This document shows, one piece after another, positions 8,902 to 19,766 of a stretch of 64,000 nucleotides of DNA. Source of the DNA: Corallochytrium limacisporum (lineage: Eukaryota > Opisthokonta); contig PDIP01000006.1 of NCBI GenBank assembly GCA_002811645.1, forward strand, positions 1 through 64,000. Direction: 5' to 3'. The notes beneath the pieces were generated by a model. The model saw only the letters and a list, made by a program, of their open reading frames with translations. It did no database searches and had not been told where the DNA came from. The position numbers and the translations under genes were made by a program. Each line of letters begins with the position of its first letter. Position 1 is the first letter of the stretch.

Positions 8902-10772
8902 AGTGACTGTGTGATGTGCTCAATATTGGGACTGAGGAGCAAACGCTTTTCATCAAAGATTCATCTTTCACTTCTCATCTTGAGTAGCTTAAAGCTGGCC
9001 ATGTAGACATATCTGCGAAGCCCTTAGGACTTGCCTGTAAAAGCATCTGAAGCCGTGAACCACCAATGCCCAGCACTTTCCTGCAGGCGGAAAGTCGATA
9101 AAGCGACTGCTAAGTATAATGTCTTCGCGGCTATTCAGAAGCTGCCCTCTAACCCTCACGATTGTGGGGTCCATAGTTAGCCTTCTTCCCGCCCTTGAAC
9201 GGAATTGTAGAATGGAAAAGCCAAAACATTCCTTTGCTTATTCCTTAGCTTCGATGTTCTCTGGTGTACAAGGGAAAGAAGGGACACAACTATGCATGCC
9301 TTGCTGCAATGTTGCGTACGATGTCTTATAGTATCATGTAGAATAGTACTTGATTGCTTTCGTGGAAAGTACGAGCCTTTGGTTCAGGTATATATTGGAG
9401 TTAATATCAGTTCTTGCAATCAAAGATTAAATTCCGTCCGTTCGGACGAGTGACGAAGTTTGGTCCTTTGCCATTTCGTTGGCTCCCGTGGGTCGATGTT
9501 GAGGTTACTTTGCCATCCACTGTACCACGGATCCTCGAGTAGTTCTTTGAGTGCGATGACTGCACTCTATTCGAAACTATTCCTTTCATGGGTTCCAAAA
9601 TCTGATAGAAGATGCGACTCGCACAGTCTCGCACCCCACATACAGTTGTTTGCGGCATAGATCTTGCACAGTTCGTCGAGATGCACTGCTATGGTGAGAA
9701 TCCATCGCTGATATCTAAGGTGCCGCCGACACCGAACAAATTGAAAATCGCTGGGCTCGGAAAATTCATGGCTACTTACACTGGCTCACTTCTGCCACTC
9801 ACACTTTTGATAGTGGTACACTGGCAGCGCGGAATGCTTTTGAGCGAAACCGCACGAAAGATTGATCCTATACCGCTCCCTAATATAGAAAGTGAGCACG
9901 GGTACAGAGAGGTGCGCGATTCATTTGTGTGCTTACAAGTGTGTAGCGTTCGCTTATGGTTCCGGCAAGTGTACGAGTTACATCAACCGAAATGATTCCC
10001 CTGGAGGCAAACTTTTCTCGGTGGATGCGCCATAATTGCCAGGCCCCCCCCTTCCCCCTTTGCAAGTTAAGCTGGCGTGAATGCGGAATATGGGCGTGGC
10101 ACACCCGGCCTCTCCTGCCCAGGTACTAGCCGAGAGTATGACTGGTTACTGCAGGTGCTAAAACTTAATGTACCAAGAAAAATTGATGATATTGGTAAAT
10201 CCTCTGCCTCGTTTGTGACTTCCTTCGTAGTAATTCTCGTCCCTTCAATACACACTGGCTTTTGCGTCGCTATTGTTGTACAGCTGGAACGGGAACGGGG
10301 GACGAGACTATACGGTTTACGTAAAATTTACTACGGAGACCGACCACCATAGTGAATAGACTGGATCCAGGGCCCAACCAAACTCGTCCTCTGATTGGCT
10401 GATTTTTCGTTTCCAACTCGTCTACTGTACGCAGAAGCAGCGAAGGGAGAAGGACGGCCAAGGGGGGGAGGTGGGCGTGAGCAAGGGACCCAACCCAATA
10501 CTGCTTTTTACCGGGCCATACGCTCGCCGGGGAGGGTCGCTCGTAACCTGGGACTTGCTTGGTCTCAGTCCGCTGCGGCGCTTTCTCAACGAAGGTACTT
10601 TGGGCCAATTTGGTCTCCTAGAAGGATAGGGAAACGCAGTTTGCACTCTAAAAGCAAACGGCTCAGTTAAACGACATCCTTGACCGCGCACCTGGAATAC
10701 TGAGAGATGTGAGGTGTGGGCGATACGGACGGACAAATTGACCAACGGTGAGATTCTGGTCGAACGCAGAAT
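8902..10772. other. Long divergent spacer, no supported gene
   Basis: This 1.87-kb interval lies between the divergent exchanger and ArfGAP genes. I see short open frames without recognisable domains, a C8 run near 10044 and a G/C-rich block at 10430-10560 just upstream of the ArfGAP gene. A small or intron-containing gene cannot be excluded, but nothing supports one. No tRNA-like sequence was found. Confidence 0.45.
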
Positions 10773-13055
10773 ATGGTACGGGCCCAAATCGGAAAACGGG
10801 TCCTCGGGACCAAGAGCGCTGACGGTGTCACAGATCCTGAGGTCTGCGTGAAACATGATCATAAGTCTATGTTCAAGGCTCTTTTTGAGCGGAATGGGAA
10901 CCAGTCCTGCGCAGATTGTCGCTCATTCGGGCCAGAGTATCTCGCTCCAAGTCTCGGAATACTACTATGTAAACGCTGTGCCACGACCCATCGCCTTGTA
11001 GGAACTGGAGGGCCTCAGTATTTGTTTGCACTGATGAAGGAAGAGCTTGAATTCATGTCCTTTCTCACAGTCTTGTCCAACGCAGAAGTCGGAGAAATCT
11101 GGGGAGACTGTAGTCCTGATCAAAATCCGACCGTCAAGGATATGTGCACCTTTGTGGACATGCGTTATATCAAAAAGAGATTCATCAAGAGCTGGTGTGC
11201 GAAGGAGAGGCGCGGCTCTAGACAAGTATTTCTGCCCAAGCAGTTAGATGCGTCCAGTCCACAAGAGCTGAAAGATCTCCTCCTGCTCGAGGCAATAGAA
11301 TGGGGGAGCCTTATTGACGTATTGCACGCACTAGCTCTCGGTGCAAACGCACGGAGCCAAAAAGTTGACGGGGCCGATAAATCTGTTGCCCTGCATGAAG
11401 CTGCGAAACGGGGCCATTTCCACATATGTTTTCTTCTTATTCATAACGGAGCAGAAGTCTTCGTAAGGGACGACAAACGACGGACTGCGGCCCATGTGGC
11501 CCTTGAGAGTGGACACAGGGGGTTGGCAGAATCTTTGAGAGAATATGAGCGAAGTACCTGTCTGCGACTATTGCACTACATCACAAAGCACAAGCGTGTG
11601 CATGGGAAACGATACTACCTTGCCACGAAGCGGACAAAGGAGCAAATTGTGATGGCTGCCAGAAAAATGCGGGCCATTCCAGTAGATCGCTTCTCAAGGC
11701 TCATAGAGGACCTTAACCGAGAAATTGACCGTCAGGACTTCAATGAGGTATGCGGGGCTGGATTTGATTCGAGCGAAAATCTCGACATCGCGGTGGTCAG
11801 GGTATTGAGACTGGACAAAGAAAGACGGGAATTCCATTATCGTCTTGCATCCATGCCACAACCTGTCCTCTGTCAACTAATCGAGGATGTTTTATCAGAA
11901 GCACGGCGACGACATGAGACAGACGTCAACCATATCCGCATGGGACTCGGTGTAACAATTGACGTGAACGAGTTTATAGTGGATGTCAAAGCGAATGGAG
12001 GGAATACGATTCGTAAGAAGGCAACAATGCGGAAAGCGAACGCGCTGTCACGGGAGGAACTCAATGGAATTTTAAACTCAGACAATAGCATACCACGGCG
12101 GAGTATATCAATATCTGCGGAAGGTTTGCATACTTTAGGGAAAACGAAGAACGGCGACGAAAGCGAAAATTCTGATCACCAGAGTGTCGAGCGCGCCATC
12201 GATCGCTTGCTTTCCATGGACAAGCAGAAAGAGTGCTCCAGGTGTCGGGATTTAGAGGCACGGGTAATTGAATTGCAGAGCGAACTTCAAAAGGAAAAGG
12301 AAGAACATGAAAAACAGATGGCAGCGCAAGTTGAGAGAGGGAACCGCCTGGCGCGGATGGTAAACAATCTCTCAGGATCCTATGACACGGATAAGCACCG
12401 ATGGGAAAGGAAGATTGCTGATTTAACGAACGTTATTGAGGAGTTGAGAGCAGATCGTGGAGAGATGCTGCAAACGCCAAATGGCAGTAACCAAAACATT
12501 GTTGTGCCAGATGGATCCGCAGCGTCTCTGAACATGAAGTTCCACGAGCTCGCCACAGTTCCGGAGTCAACAGCCAGTCATGAGGCAGCGAAGTCGTCAG
12601 AAAGTGTGACCAGCCAGGATCCAGGGTCGAAGGAGTCGATCAACCAGTCCCGAACTGACCGTGGAGCGCATCTTCGTGCGACATCTGCAGACTACGTCAG
12701 GCGGATTGACGTCGAAATCTGGCACAACAAGTCGGAGACTCATGTGCGGAGCATCACCGATGCTGTACAGGATTTGCTGAAGTGTGCTGAGGCTCGTGAC
12801 CTGCCCGGGATTGTGTCTGGTACGAAGAAGGTCAATGACAGCCTCTTACTGTTTGTAGGACATCTTCGCAGGGCGCCTCCAAATACTCTGAACATCTCTA
12901 CATCTAAGTTTGACGCACTGGACGCAGCACGTGCCAAGCTACTAATTTCCGTAGACATGACGAAGTCTGAGCCTACTTTGCTACCCCGAGTGAACCTCGC
13001 GATCCTTGGCCTGGCCCGGATCGTCAGAGAGATTGCCTATGTCGTGTGTACTTAA
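10773..13055 (+). CDS. GIT-like ArfGAP with ankyrin and Spa2-homology repeats
   Basis: This 760-residue protein starts with an ArfGAP zinc finger: Cys46, Cys49, Cys66 and Cys69 in the CX2CX16CX2C spacing, followed by Arg74 at the arginine-finger position (THR). Ankyrin-type repeats follow around residues 180-265 (VALHEAAKRGHFHICFLLIHNG, then RTAAHVALESGH). Two Spa2-homology repeats come next, RKMRAIPVDRFSRLIEDL near 300 and RLASMPQPVLCQLIEDV near 360. After them come a coiled coil near 485-565 and a helical C-terminal domain (about 650-760) like the paxillin-binding end of GIT proteins. GIT proteins stimulate GTP hydrolysis on Arf and scaffold PIX/PAK signalling at adhesions and centrosomes. 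The complete domain order makes a generic ArfGAP unlikely. A later start at Met33 is possible, since the finger begins shortly after it. Confidence 0.88.
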   Translation: MVRAQIGKRVLGTKSADGVTDPEVCVKHDHKSMFKALFERNGNQSCADCRSFGPEYLAPSLGILLCKRCATTHRLVGTGGPQYLFALMKEELEFMSFLTVLSNAEVGEIWGDCSPDQNPTVKDMCTFVDMRYIKKRFIKSWCAKERRGSRQVFLPKQLDASSPQELKDLLLLEAIEWGSLIDVLHALALGANARSQKVDGADKSVALHEAAKRGHFHICFLLIHNGAEVFVRDDKRRTAAHVALESGHRGLAESLREYERSTCLRLLHYITKHKRVHGKRYYLATKRTKEQIVMAARKMRAIPVDRFSRLIEDLNREIDRQDFNEVCGAGFDSSENLDIAVVRVLRLDKERREFHYRLASMPQPVLCQLIEDVLSEARRRHETDVNHIRMGLGVTIDVNEFIVDVKANGGNTIRKKATMRKANALSREELNGILNSDNSIPRRSISISAEGLHTLGKTKNGDESENSDHQSVERAIDRLLSMDKQKECSRCRDLEARVIELQSELQKEKEEHEKQMAAQVERGNRLARMVNNLSGSYDTDKHRWERKIADLTNVIEELRADRGEMLQTPNGSNQNIVVPDGSAASLNMKFHELATVPESTASHEAAKSSESVTSQDPGSKESINQSRTDRGAHLRATSADYVRRIDVEIWHNKSETHVRSITDAVQDLLKCAEARDLPGIVSGTKKVNDSLLLFVGHLRRAPPNTLNISTSKFDALDAARAKLLISVDMTKSEPTLLPRVNLAILGLARIVREIAYVVCT

Positions 13056-13185
13056 ACTGATAAGTCTTCAGTACATGACTGTGATGACCGTGATGAGGAA
13101 TACACATCATTAAGATATGAACCCATAGCCCTTTTTTTTTTGGTATTTGTGATTAGGCAAGAATTTTATCGATACTGTTTTGAAA

Positions 13186-14907
13186 CTATACTTTGGGCAT
13201 ATGTAAGGGACCTGAAAATGCGTCCTTGTCCTTCATAGTGTCATCACCACCAACAAGATGAGCTTGTGCAAATGCTTTCTGGCGCATTCGGTCGTTCCAA
13301 TTTAAACAATTCGACAGGCTAGAGAACCAGTCTGCGCTTAGGCTATCCTTTTGCATCGTCGGAATTGGCCATCGTCCCACTCGTACATATACCGCATCCC
13401 CTTGCCTCAGTTCGCGACGATTTCGTCCATCGAACGATACCCAGGCCGTGTTCCGGCTCTCTGACGGCACCAAAACCTCAAGTTCCACTGTGTCGGGCAG
13501 TAATATGGGCCTAAAGCTCAGGGAATGAGGGCAAATAGGGGTCAAGCAAATGCAATTGATGGAAGGGTGCACCATTGATCCGCCAGCAGATACAGAGTAA
13601 GCAGTACTTCCAGTTGGGGTTGCAATAATGAGACCGTCTGCCAAGACGGTGGTAATGTGGATGCCATCTGCATAGACTTCTAGGTCAGATAGATACGGTG
13701 ATGGACCACGATCGATTACAATCTCGTTTAAAACATGCCAGCCTACGGCTTCACATTCCGCGTTCGATGAATTGCAAACGATATGGGCATCGAGACGGCT
13801 GCGCAGTGTGACAGTCAGCTTCCCGTTAATGCAATTGTCAATCACATCACAAAATTCATCTATGTTGAAAGGCGTCAAGAATCCCAAGGACCCCAAATTG
13901 AACGAAAGCACCGGCGGTACTGTACGCTGGAAGAACGATGAAATGTAGAGAATGGTTCCGTCTCCACCCAGAGTCATAATGAAATCAACTTCTGGTTTGC
14001 TGGTTTCACTCAGGGTTGTCGCTTTGCATCTCTCCTTATAAGGCCTAAAATCATCATCCAATACAACCGGGAGCTCACACAATACCTTATCCTCTACATA
14101 ACAGGTCATGTCGAACTCATCCATAAGGCATCTCACGCAGTGCTTAAAGATATGTGTAACGTGAGGATCCCGGAACTTCTTGATAATTAGAATCTTCGAC
14201 GGTTTGTGGATCCATTCTAGTCGAGACTGGGTGATAAGCTTTGAATGTTTGCGCAGCTCATTTGCATGGTCAATCAGGGAAGTGTCTCGCATAAGCGGAC
14301 TACCTGTTGTGGTATCCAAATGATCCCCTAATTGGCTTCCTTCCCGAGAAAGTGTTCCAACGCTATCGGCACAGTCCATTTCATGGTCTTCCTCAATCTT
14401 TGGAATAGGCCTATGCCTTCCATTTTGTTGCTGTTGCAAGCTAGACCGAGATACACGAATGGCACCCCCCGCGTTGGGATGCAGACGCATTGCAAAACTT
14501 CGCCTTCTGCCACTAAACATATTAGGATCCCTTTTTGATAATTCTTTTATAGTTTGGGCGGTTGGCTCAGGCTGTGACTGCACTTCGGACACCTTTATCT
14601 GTTCCATTGGTGCAGTCCCATTTGTTGATTTTTCTAAGCCTTTGTCCATATCCTCCAGAGAAGTCTCAGAGCGAGACTTGCTCTTAAAGCGAAAGGGCAT
14701 GGTGTTCGAAGCAATTATTGGCGGTTCCGGTAATCCGGACAAACCCGCTGCTGATCGACGGCTGGATGTCTTTTTCCTGTCCAACGAGAACAGCCCAAAA
14801 ATGCAACTCACAGTCACAGTAGAAACGCAGCTTAGCATGGGACACTTTCTGAAGAACCTGACCACGCCTGCAAGAACACCAGCTAGGAAGTGCTCTGGAA
14901 ACCCCAT
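13186..14907 (-). CDS. NAD kinase
   Basis: ATP-dependent NAD kinase phosphorylates NAD to NADP. The 573-residue product has the GGDGT nucleotide-binding motif at residues 314-318, followed by NLGSLGFLTPF, and then the long conserved NAD-binding block LIIATPTGSTAYSVSAGGS. It also has the family's C-terminal substrate-fold strands. The Asp of GGDGT is the expected catalytic residue and is present. The first 69 residues, before an in-frame Met whose codon begins at 14700 (MPFRFKSKSRSET), contain a hydrophobic stretch and may be a targeting or anchoring extension or simply untranslated leader; starting at 14700 gives 504 residues. Residues about 70-230 are Ser/Gln/Arg-rich and look regulatory, as in fungal and animal NAD kinases. 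It is convergent with the ArfGAP gene, about 130 bp apart. Confidence 0.92.
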   Translation of the reverse strand: MGFPEHFLAGVLAGVVRFFRKCPMLSCVSTVTVSCIFGLFSLDRKKTSSRRSAAGLSGLPEPPIIASNTMPFRFKSKSRSETSLEDMDKGLEKSTNGTAPMEQIKVSEVQSQPEPTAQTIKELSKRDPNMFSGRRRSFAMRLHPNAGGAIRVSRSSLQQQQNGRHRPIPKIEEDHEMDCADSVGTLSREGSQLGDHLDTTTGSPLMRDTSLIDHANELRKHSKLITQSRLEWIHKPSKILIIKKFRDPHVTHIFKHCVRCLMDEFDMTCYVEDKVLCELPVVLDDDFRPYKERCKATTLSETSKPEVDFIMTLGGDGTILYISSFFQRTVPPVLSFNLGSLGFLTPFNIDEFCDVIDNCINGKLTVTLRSRLDAHIVCNSSNAECEAVGWHVLNEIVIDRGPSPYLSDLEVYADGIHITTVLADGLIIATPTGSTAYSVSAGGSMVHPSINCICLTPICPHSLSFRPILLPDTVELEVLVPSESRNTAWVSFDGRNRRELRQGDAVYVRVGRWPIPTMQKDSLSADWFSSLSNCLNWNDRMRQKAFAQAHLVGGDDTMKDKDAFSGPLHMPKV

Positions 14908-16092
14908 CTATGACCCGTGACCGTCGTCAGTACGTGCCGATGACCCTCCGCCGGATGGGTCCGCCAGCAGTGAGAACTGGAAAAATTGGGAAGCAATTGA
15001 CTCCCGACCTGGCGGGTTCTCTCACTCTGTGGATAGTAAAAGGAGGAAACGGTGCCTGGGCATCCCACTCAGCGAAGGAAACAAGTCCTACCCTGACCGG
15101 GAATTAGGGGATGAGCAAAGTGACGGTGTTCAAGAAGGAATTCACAAGTGTCAATTTGCGCAGGCGGAAAACAGGCAGGCAACAAGAGGATATTACCGGG
15201 TCTGGGGATTTAATGACACGCGACCCACGACGGGGTAACTCTTCAAGACAATACGAGAGTATCGAAGTTTTTCGTCCATTCGACTGAGTGCATGGGCTGT
15301 ATGATCTGATCTGTAGGAGACATTTCCTTTTTCCGATACTGCACTGGCAGGGCGTTTTCGTAGCAGCATCGGTACAGTCAGCGTGCTCCATACTTACTCC
15401 GTCCCCAGGACCATTGCGTACCTAACTTCCCCTCCCCCCCCCCTCTTTTCTCTGTCCTCTCTTCCGGGCACACCTACAACAATAGCAACGACACCACTTT
15501 CCTCTCACTATTGCCAAGCCTATACGGGGTGGGCAACCCATAGATTTACTACGTCAACATCCACACAATGCCAGCGGATTTGTCCGCCTGGGAGGTGGGG
15601 TCAAATTTTTATCGCAAAAGTAAATCTGCCACATACGCAGGTACCGACGCCACAGATTGGTTAAAATTAGGCCGGTGCGCGCAGCAACAAAACAGTTGGG
15701 ATTCGCGGCTGCTAATGATGATATTGACGAGTAGGGCTATAGCCCACTGATCCAATCCCAAATCAGCGAGTGAGTACGCAAGCGGGAACCACACTTTCAC
15801 GTACTATCACTAGCCATGGTGGGCTCCCCAGATGGTGTGGCGTTGCGTGGGCAGCGAAGTGTAGACGTCACCCACGCGCGGAATGTCAATCGGAGGAGGG
15901 CGGGGGACGTGTCGGATGCCCTCCGCTTTCTATCAGAATAGGAACGAAGTTTGCGGGGAGCCATGAGCGAGATAAGGAGAAAGGGCCGGGAGGAGTAAAG
16001 AGGAATTTTCGCGCTTTGGTCCGGGGCGGGAGGCCACAGTAGCTGCAGTCTTGACAATACTATGCTTTTATTGATAGGATACCGTCTTCACG
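14908..16092. other. Spacer upstream of NAD kinase
   Basis: This 1.2-kb interval runs from the NAD kinase start to the helicase stop. It has a pyrimidine-rich run with C10 at about 15434-15443 and otherwise mixed sequence. I see no supported gene. Confidence 0.45.
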
Positions 16093-18501
16093 CTACACAA
16101 CACTATAACGACCTGTGGCCTGTTTTTGGCTATCCATTCTTGCCGCCATGCGCAGTGCTGAGTTGAGGATGCCCTTGACTTCGCCACGGGCTCGGATGAG
16201 GAGGTTCTCGTCGTCGGAGGCGACATGGAGGTACAATTTCCGCTGATCACCAGCCGCCTTGGCCCCAGGTCCAACATAGACTCCACGAATCTCTACACTC
16301 AACTTGCCAAGATCTTCGATGGCATTCATGGTAGTCTTCTTGGACATTTGAATTCGTGCTCTCCGAGGAAGGTCATTGATGGCCACCTCGAAATAGAACA
16401 CTGGTTTCCTTTGCTCTTTCTGAACCTCAGTCTCCTTCATCACCTTTGCGGTCAGTTTCTGGGCACGTTCGAGTGCTGCCATCACAGCCGCCGAGCGCTT
16501 CATGGCATCTTTCTCATCAGAAGTAGCACCCTCAACGATCTTTGCTGCCTTTTCTTGCCTGTTATCAATAGCTGTATCCGTCTCCTTACTCGCCTGTGGC
16601 ACTTCCTGAACTGTACCCACGTACTTGTCGAGAACGTTGTCTTCCGCCACTTCTTCCACTCTGCCATCATCCGTGGACTCTTCGATATCTTCTTCATCAT
16701 CGGGTACAACTGTTTGCATGTGTTTCTTCTGCTTGCGATCAAACTCTTCGGCCTCTCTTTCATCAAACTTGTAGCCATGGCCACCAAATCCAGAGGAATG
16801 AGCTTTCCGCTTACCTGCTTTCTTCCTCTCAAGGAAAGTCCTTTCCAGATCGACCAGTTCATTAGGTATCTCCGCTTTGGATAATTCAAGAGCTCTAAGT
16901 ACATCAGGCGCATACATGTCTTGGTCTTCTGTGATGAAGGTCACCGCAATGCCTGTTCGGCCCGCCCGTCCAGTTCGGCCACATCTCTGGACATAATCTT
17001 CGTAGTGATTGGGAACATCATAGTTCACAACGAGTCCCAGCTTTCTGACATCCAGCCCACGCGCTGCGACACTAGTTGCAATGAGGACAGAGATTTCACC
17101 TTGCTTAAAATCATCAATAACATCATCACGATCAACTTGATCCATGGCGCCATGCAAAGATCGGGCGTCGCCGTATCCTGCAAGCATGAGGTCCTTCAGC
17201 AGGCCGTCGGCCTTGATTTGTCTGTCGACAAACACCAGAGCTTGTGTGTCTTCTTCGCGATACTCACCCAATACCTGCAAGAGCTTCAGAAATTTCTTAT
17301 CTTCGCCGAGGACATGCACATACTGCTTGATAGTCGAAGAGACAATGCTGCGTCCACCAATTTCGACCGCCACAGAATCCTTGTTCAGTAACATCTTTGC
17401 AGCTTGGTCCAAGGCCTTTGGTAGAGTCGCAGAAAACAACACGGCCTGTCGGTCCGGCCTGATGTTTGCCATGAGTTTCATCACTTGAGGCTGGAACCCC
17501 ATATCAAACATGCGGTCAACCTCGTCAAGAACAACGAACGTGATCCGCTTCAGATTGGTTACCTTACCGTTGTTGGCAGCTAGCAGATCAATCATGCGTC
17601 CTGGTGTGCAGACGACTACCTCGGCACCTCGTTTGAGACTTCCGATTTGTTCAGGCATGGATGTACCGCCATAGATAGACAGCACCCGAATGTTCAGCGC
17701 ATTTGCAAACTTGCTCGCTTCAGCATGAATTTGAGTCGCCAGTTCGCGGGTAGGAGTGAGAACAATAGCGATCGGACCTTCCCCTGGACGGACCCGGGGC
17801 TGATCCATAACATGTCGGAAGAGGGGTATCAAAAAAGCCAAAGTCTTCCCGCTACCCGTACGTGCAATTCCAATCATGTCTCGCCCTGAAGTCATGATGG
17901 GTATCCCTTGCGCTTGAATTGGTGTAGGCTGTTCGTATTCGTTGGCGTCAATGATTCTACGCAGTGCACCTGTGAGTCCCATCACATGCCAAGCTTTCAC
18001 AGGCTTTGGACAGTCCTTTCCGCGACATTCGATACCGTCAAGCTCGAATCGAAGCAGTTTGACTTCCTCGTTCGAAAGATTTGCAATTTCTGGAGCTTCT
18101 ACGTAGAAAGACCGCCGAAATGGGGAGTATGTAATCTGTGTATGATCCACTGCGGGGATTTCTTTGCCATGTTTCTTTGCGGCAGGGCCATGAAACTGAG
18201 AGCCATTGGGCCCGACATCTATGTCTTGGTTCTGATCAATAATGTCTTCTGTCTCCTGCTCCTTCTCCTCATCAGCAGCACCTTGTGTCCCTTCGTTCAG
18301 GGACTGCATAAAACTGTCCAGAGTGTCGATTGAGCTTTCGGGGCCATTGCTGTGCTTGCCTCGATTCTTTTTGGCTACTTTGCCCAATTTCTTTCTGGAC
18401 TCTTCTTGAGAATGCCATTTCTCTATTGCTAAATGGACTCTTTTTCTGTTTTGTGTCCCTTGACCGCTCTGTTCTCCCAGTCTGAAACAAAATCCCGACA
18501 T
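16093..18501 (-). CDS. DDX46: PRP5/DDX46-type spliceosomal DEAD-box helicase
   Basis: This 802-residue RNA helicase has the PRP5-specific upstream block (YSPFRRSFYVEAPEIANLS, then GIECRGKDCPKPVKAW) before the Q motif. Motif I is ARTGSGKT with Lys219. PTRELA, GG and TPGR follow. Motif II is at residues 326-329, then come SAT and the second RecA domain with ARGLD and HRxGRxGR-like RCGRTGRAGR. The C-terminal module (about 720-790, NDLPRRARIQMSKKT, then RGVYVGPG) is the KH-like domain of DDX46/PRP5. PRP5 remodels U2 snRNP so that it can pair with the intron branch site. Motif II reads DEVD rather than DEAD. The acidic, Lys-rich N-terminus lacks the long RS domain of the human protein. Confidence 0.92.
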   Translation of the reverse strand: MSGFCFRLGEQSGQGTQNRKRVHLAIEKWHSQEESRKKLGKVAKKNRGKHSNGPESSIDTLDSFMQSLNEGTQGAADEEKEQETEDIIDQNQDIDVGPNGSQFHGPAAKKHGKEIPAVDHTQITYSPFRRSFYVEAPEIANLSNEEVKLLRFELDGIECRGKDCPKPVKAWHVMGLTGALRRIIDANEYEQPTPIQAQGIPIMTSGRDMIGIARTGSGKTLAFLIPLFRHVMDQPRVRPGEGPIAIVLTPTRELATQIHAEASKFANALNIRVLSIYGGTSMPEQIGSLKRGAEVVVCTPGRMIDLLAANNGKVTNLKRITFVVLDEVDRMFDMGFQPQVMKLMANIRPDRQAVLFSATLPKALDQAAKMLLNKDSVAVEIGGRSIVSSTIKQYVHVLGEDKKFLKLLQVLGEYREEDTQALVFVDRQIKADGLLKDLMLAGYGDARSLHGAMDQVDRDDVIDDFKQGEISVLIATSVAARGLDVRKLGLVVNYDVPNHYEDYVQRCGRTGRAGRTGIAVTFITEDQDMYAPDVLRALELSKAEIPNELVDLERTFLERKKAGKRKAHSSGFGGHGYKFDEREAEEFDRKQKKHMQTVVPDDEEDIEESTDDGRVEEVAEDNVLDKYVGTVQEVPQASKETDTAIDNRQEKAAKIVEGATSDEKDAMKRSAAVMAALERAQKLTAKVMKETEVQKEQRKPVFYFEVAINDLPRRARIQMSKKTTMNAIEDLGKLSVEIRGVYVGPGAKAAGDQRKLYLHVASDDENLLIRARGEVKGILNSALRMAARMDSQKQATGRYSVV

Positions 18502-19652
18502 AGGCCCTTATCCACACTGTCACAGCACTGCGGGATCGATTTCGAAGGTTCCTTAAAGGCTCTACATCCTACTTGCCAGAAGCCAAAGTTTTTCAGTGTG
18601 CCTCTCACCGTGTTAATTGTCACTTGGAAGGAATAGTGTTGCTATGGTGGCAAAGCATCAGTAGTCTCGAATACCTTTATCCGTTCGCGAGAAGCACTTC
18701 GATGTGTTCGTCTACAATACCCCCCTCCACCCCACCTTCCCAGATTGATTTATAATTGATCAGTATTTTATTGATACAATTCCAGCGGCCCAAGGACCCG
18801 GCGGGCGGGATTAACGGGGCGGGCATCAATTCTGCAATTTTCAGAAACCGTCAGCAACATGCCTAACACACACGTGTGGCGTCGTGCAGCGAAAAATCTG
18901 TGTGATGGTGGGGTCTTTGCCGAGGAGGGGGTGTAAGGAAATGGAAGAAGATTGTCCAAGTCGGACTCGTTTACCTGAAAATGGCTGTTGACCTGTTTCT
19001 GTTTTCACATTTTATTAACCGTCATGATCACAGCAGCAGCTGTGGCAGCGGCCGCAAACACTGACGCTACTCTCAAAACCCGTGCTGTGCGCGGAAGGAA
19101 CGAAGCTGCTGCAAAGCAACCGTTGCGCCTTTCTTCCGCTGATAACCGGGACCACTAAGCAAGAAGTGGAAAGGTCCCGCAATGAGTCAAACTCGGTCAC
19201 ACAGTCTTCCATGAGACGAGAAAGTAGAGGTAGACAGCGCACGTAGTAGTAAGTCACACAGGTTTCTTGCAGGGTGGCAGGACGGATCTGACTCCTTTCA
19301 TGTCCTAAACACCTATGACGACAGCCACGCCTACTAGGGAGTTTTGCAAGCACATCAGGAAGCGATCGGGTGATGACCAATAGAAACCACTACATATCCC
19401 CAAGATGTGATGATGAAATTATCGGTACATATTGTATGGAATGTGTAGGAGTCAATGATGGTGTCATGGGGAAATTCTCCCGTGGTCCACTAGTGACCGG
19501 TGGGTGGAAGGCACAGAGCAATAGGTTGTGAAGCGCGGAAACTTATTGCGGTCCGTCGCGAACGACACAGGCAACCAGGGCTGCCCTTCTTTTGATACGT
19601 TGTGTGGTTGCCGATGGCGAGCCATCATCGCTGATATCGCATCAGTCTAGCT
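18502..19652. other. Divergent spacer between helicase and endopolyphosphatase
   Basis: This 1.15-kb interval holds an A/T-rich patch at about 18740-18785 and mixed sequence. An open frame at 19015-19380 (minus) is Cys-rich but has no family signature, so I do not call it. The promoters of both flanking genes should lie here. Confidence 0.45.
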
Positions 19653-19766
19653 ATGAGGACTCTAAGGGTACGAGAGAACTTATACCAAGATCACCATTCT
19701 CCATTTTGGCAACTGGATAAGGATCTGTGGAAAGTCCTCGTATTGCACGTAACGTGCGGTGTCAAC

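Noticed and set aside
10395..10862. Overlapping frames just upstream of the ArfGAP gene
   Set aside because: They lie in a G/C-rich promoter block, run on both strands and show no family signature.
16225..18333. Several long frames antisense to the PRP5-like helicase
   Set aside because: They overlap a highly conserved helicase on the other strand and match no family; they are shadows of its codon use.
19015..19380. Cys-rich 121-residue frame on the minus strand
   Set aside because: The cysteines are not in a recognisable spacing, there is no signal peptide, and the frame lies in a promoter-type spacer. I could not support it as a gene.
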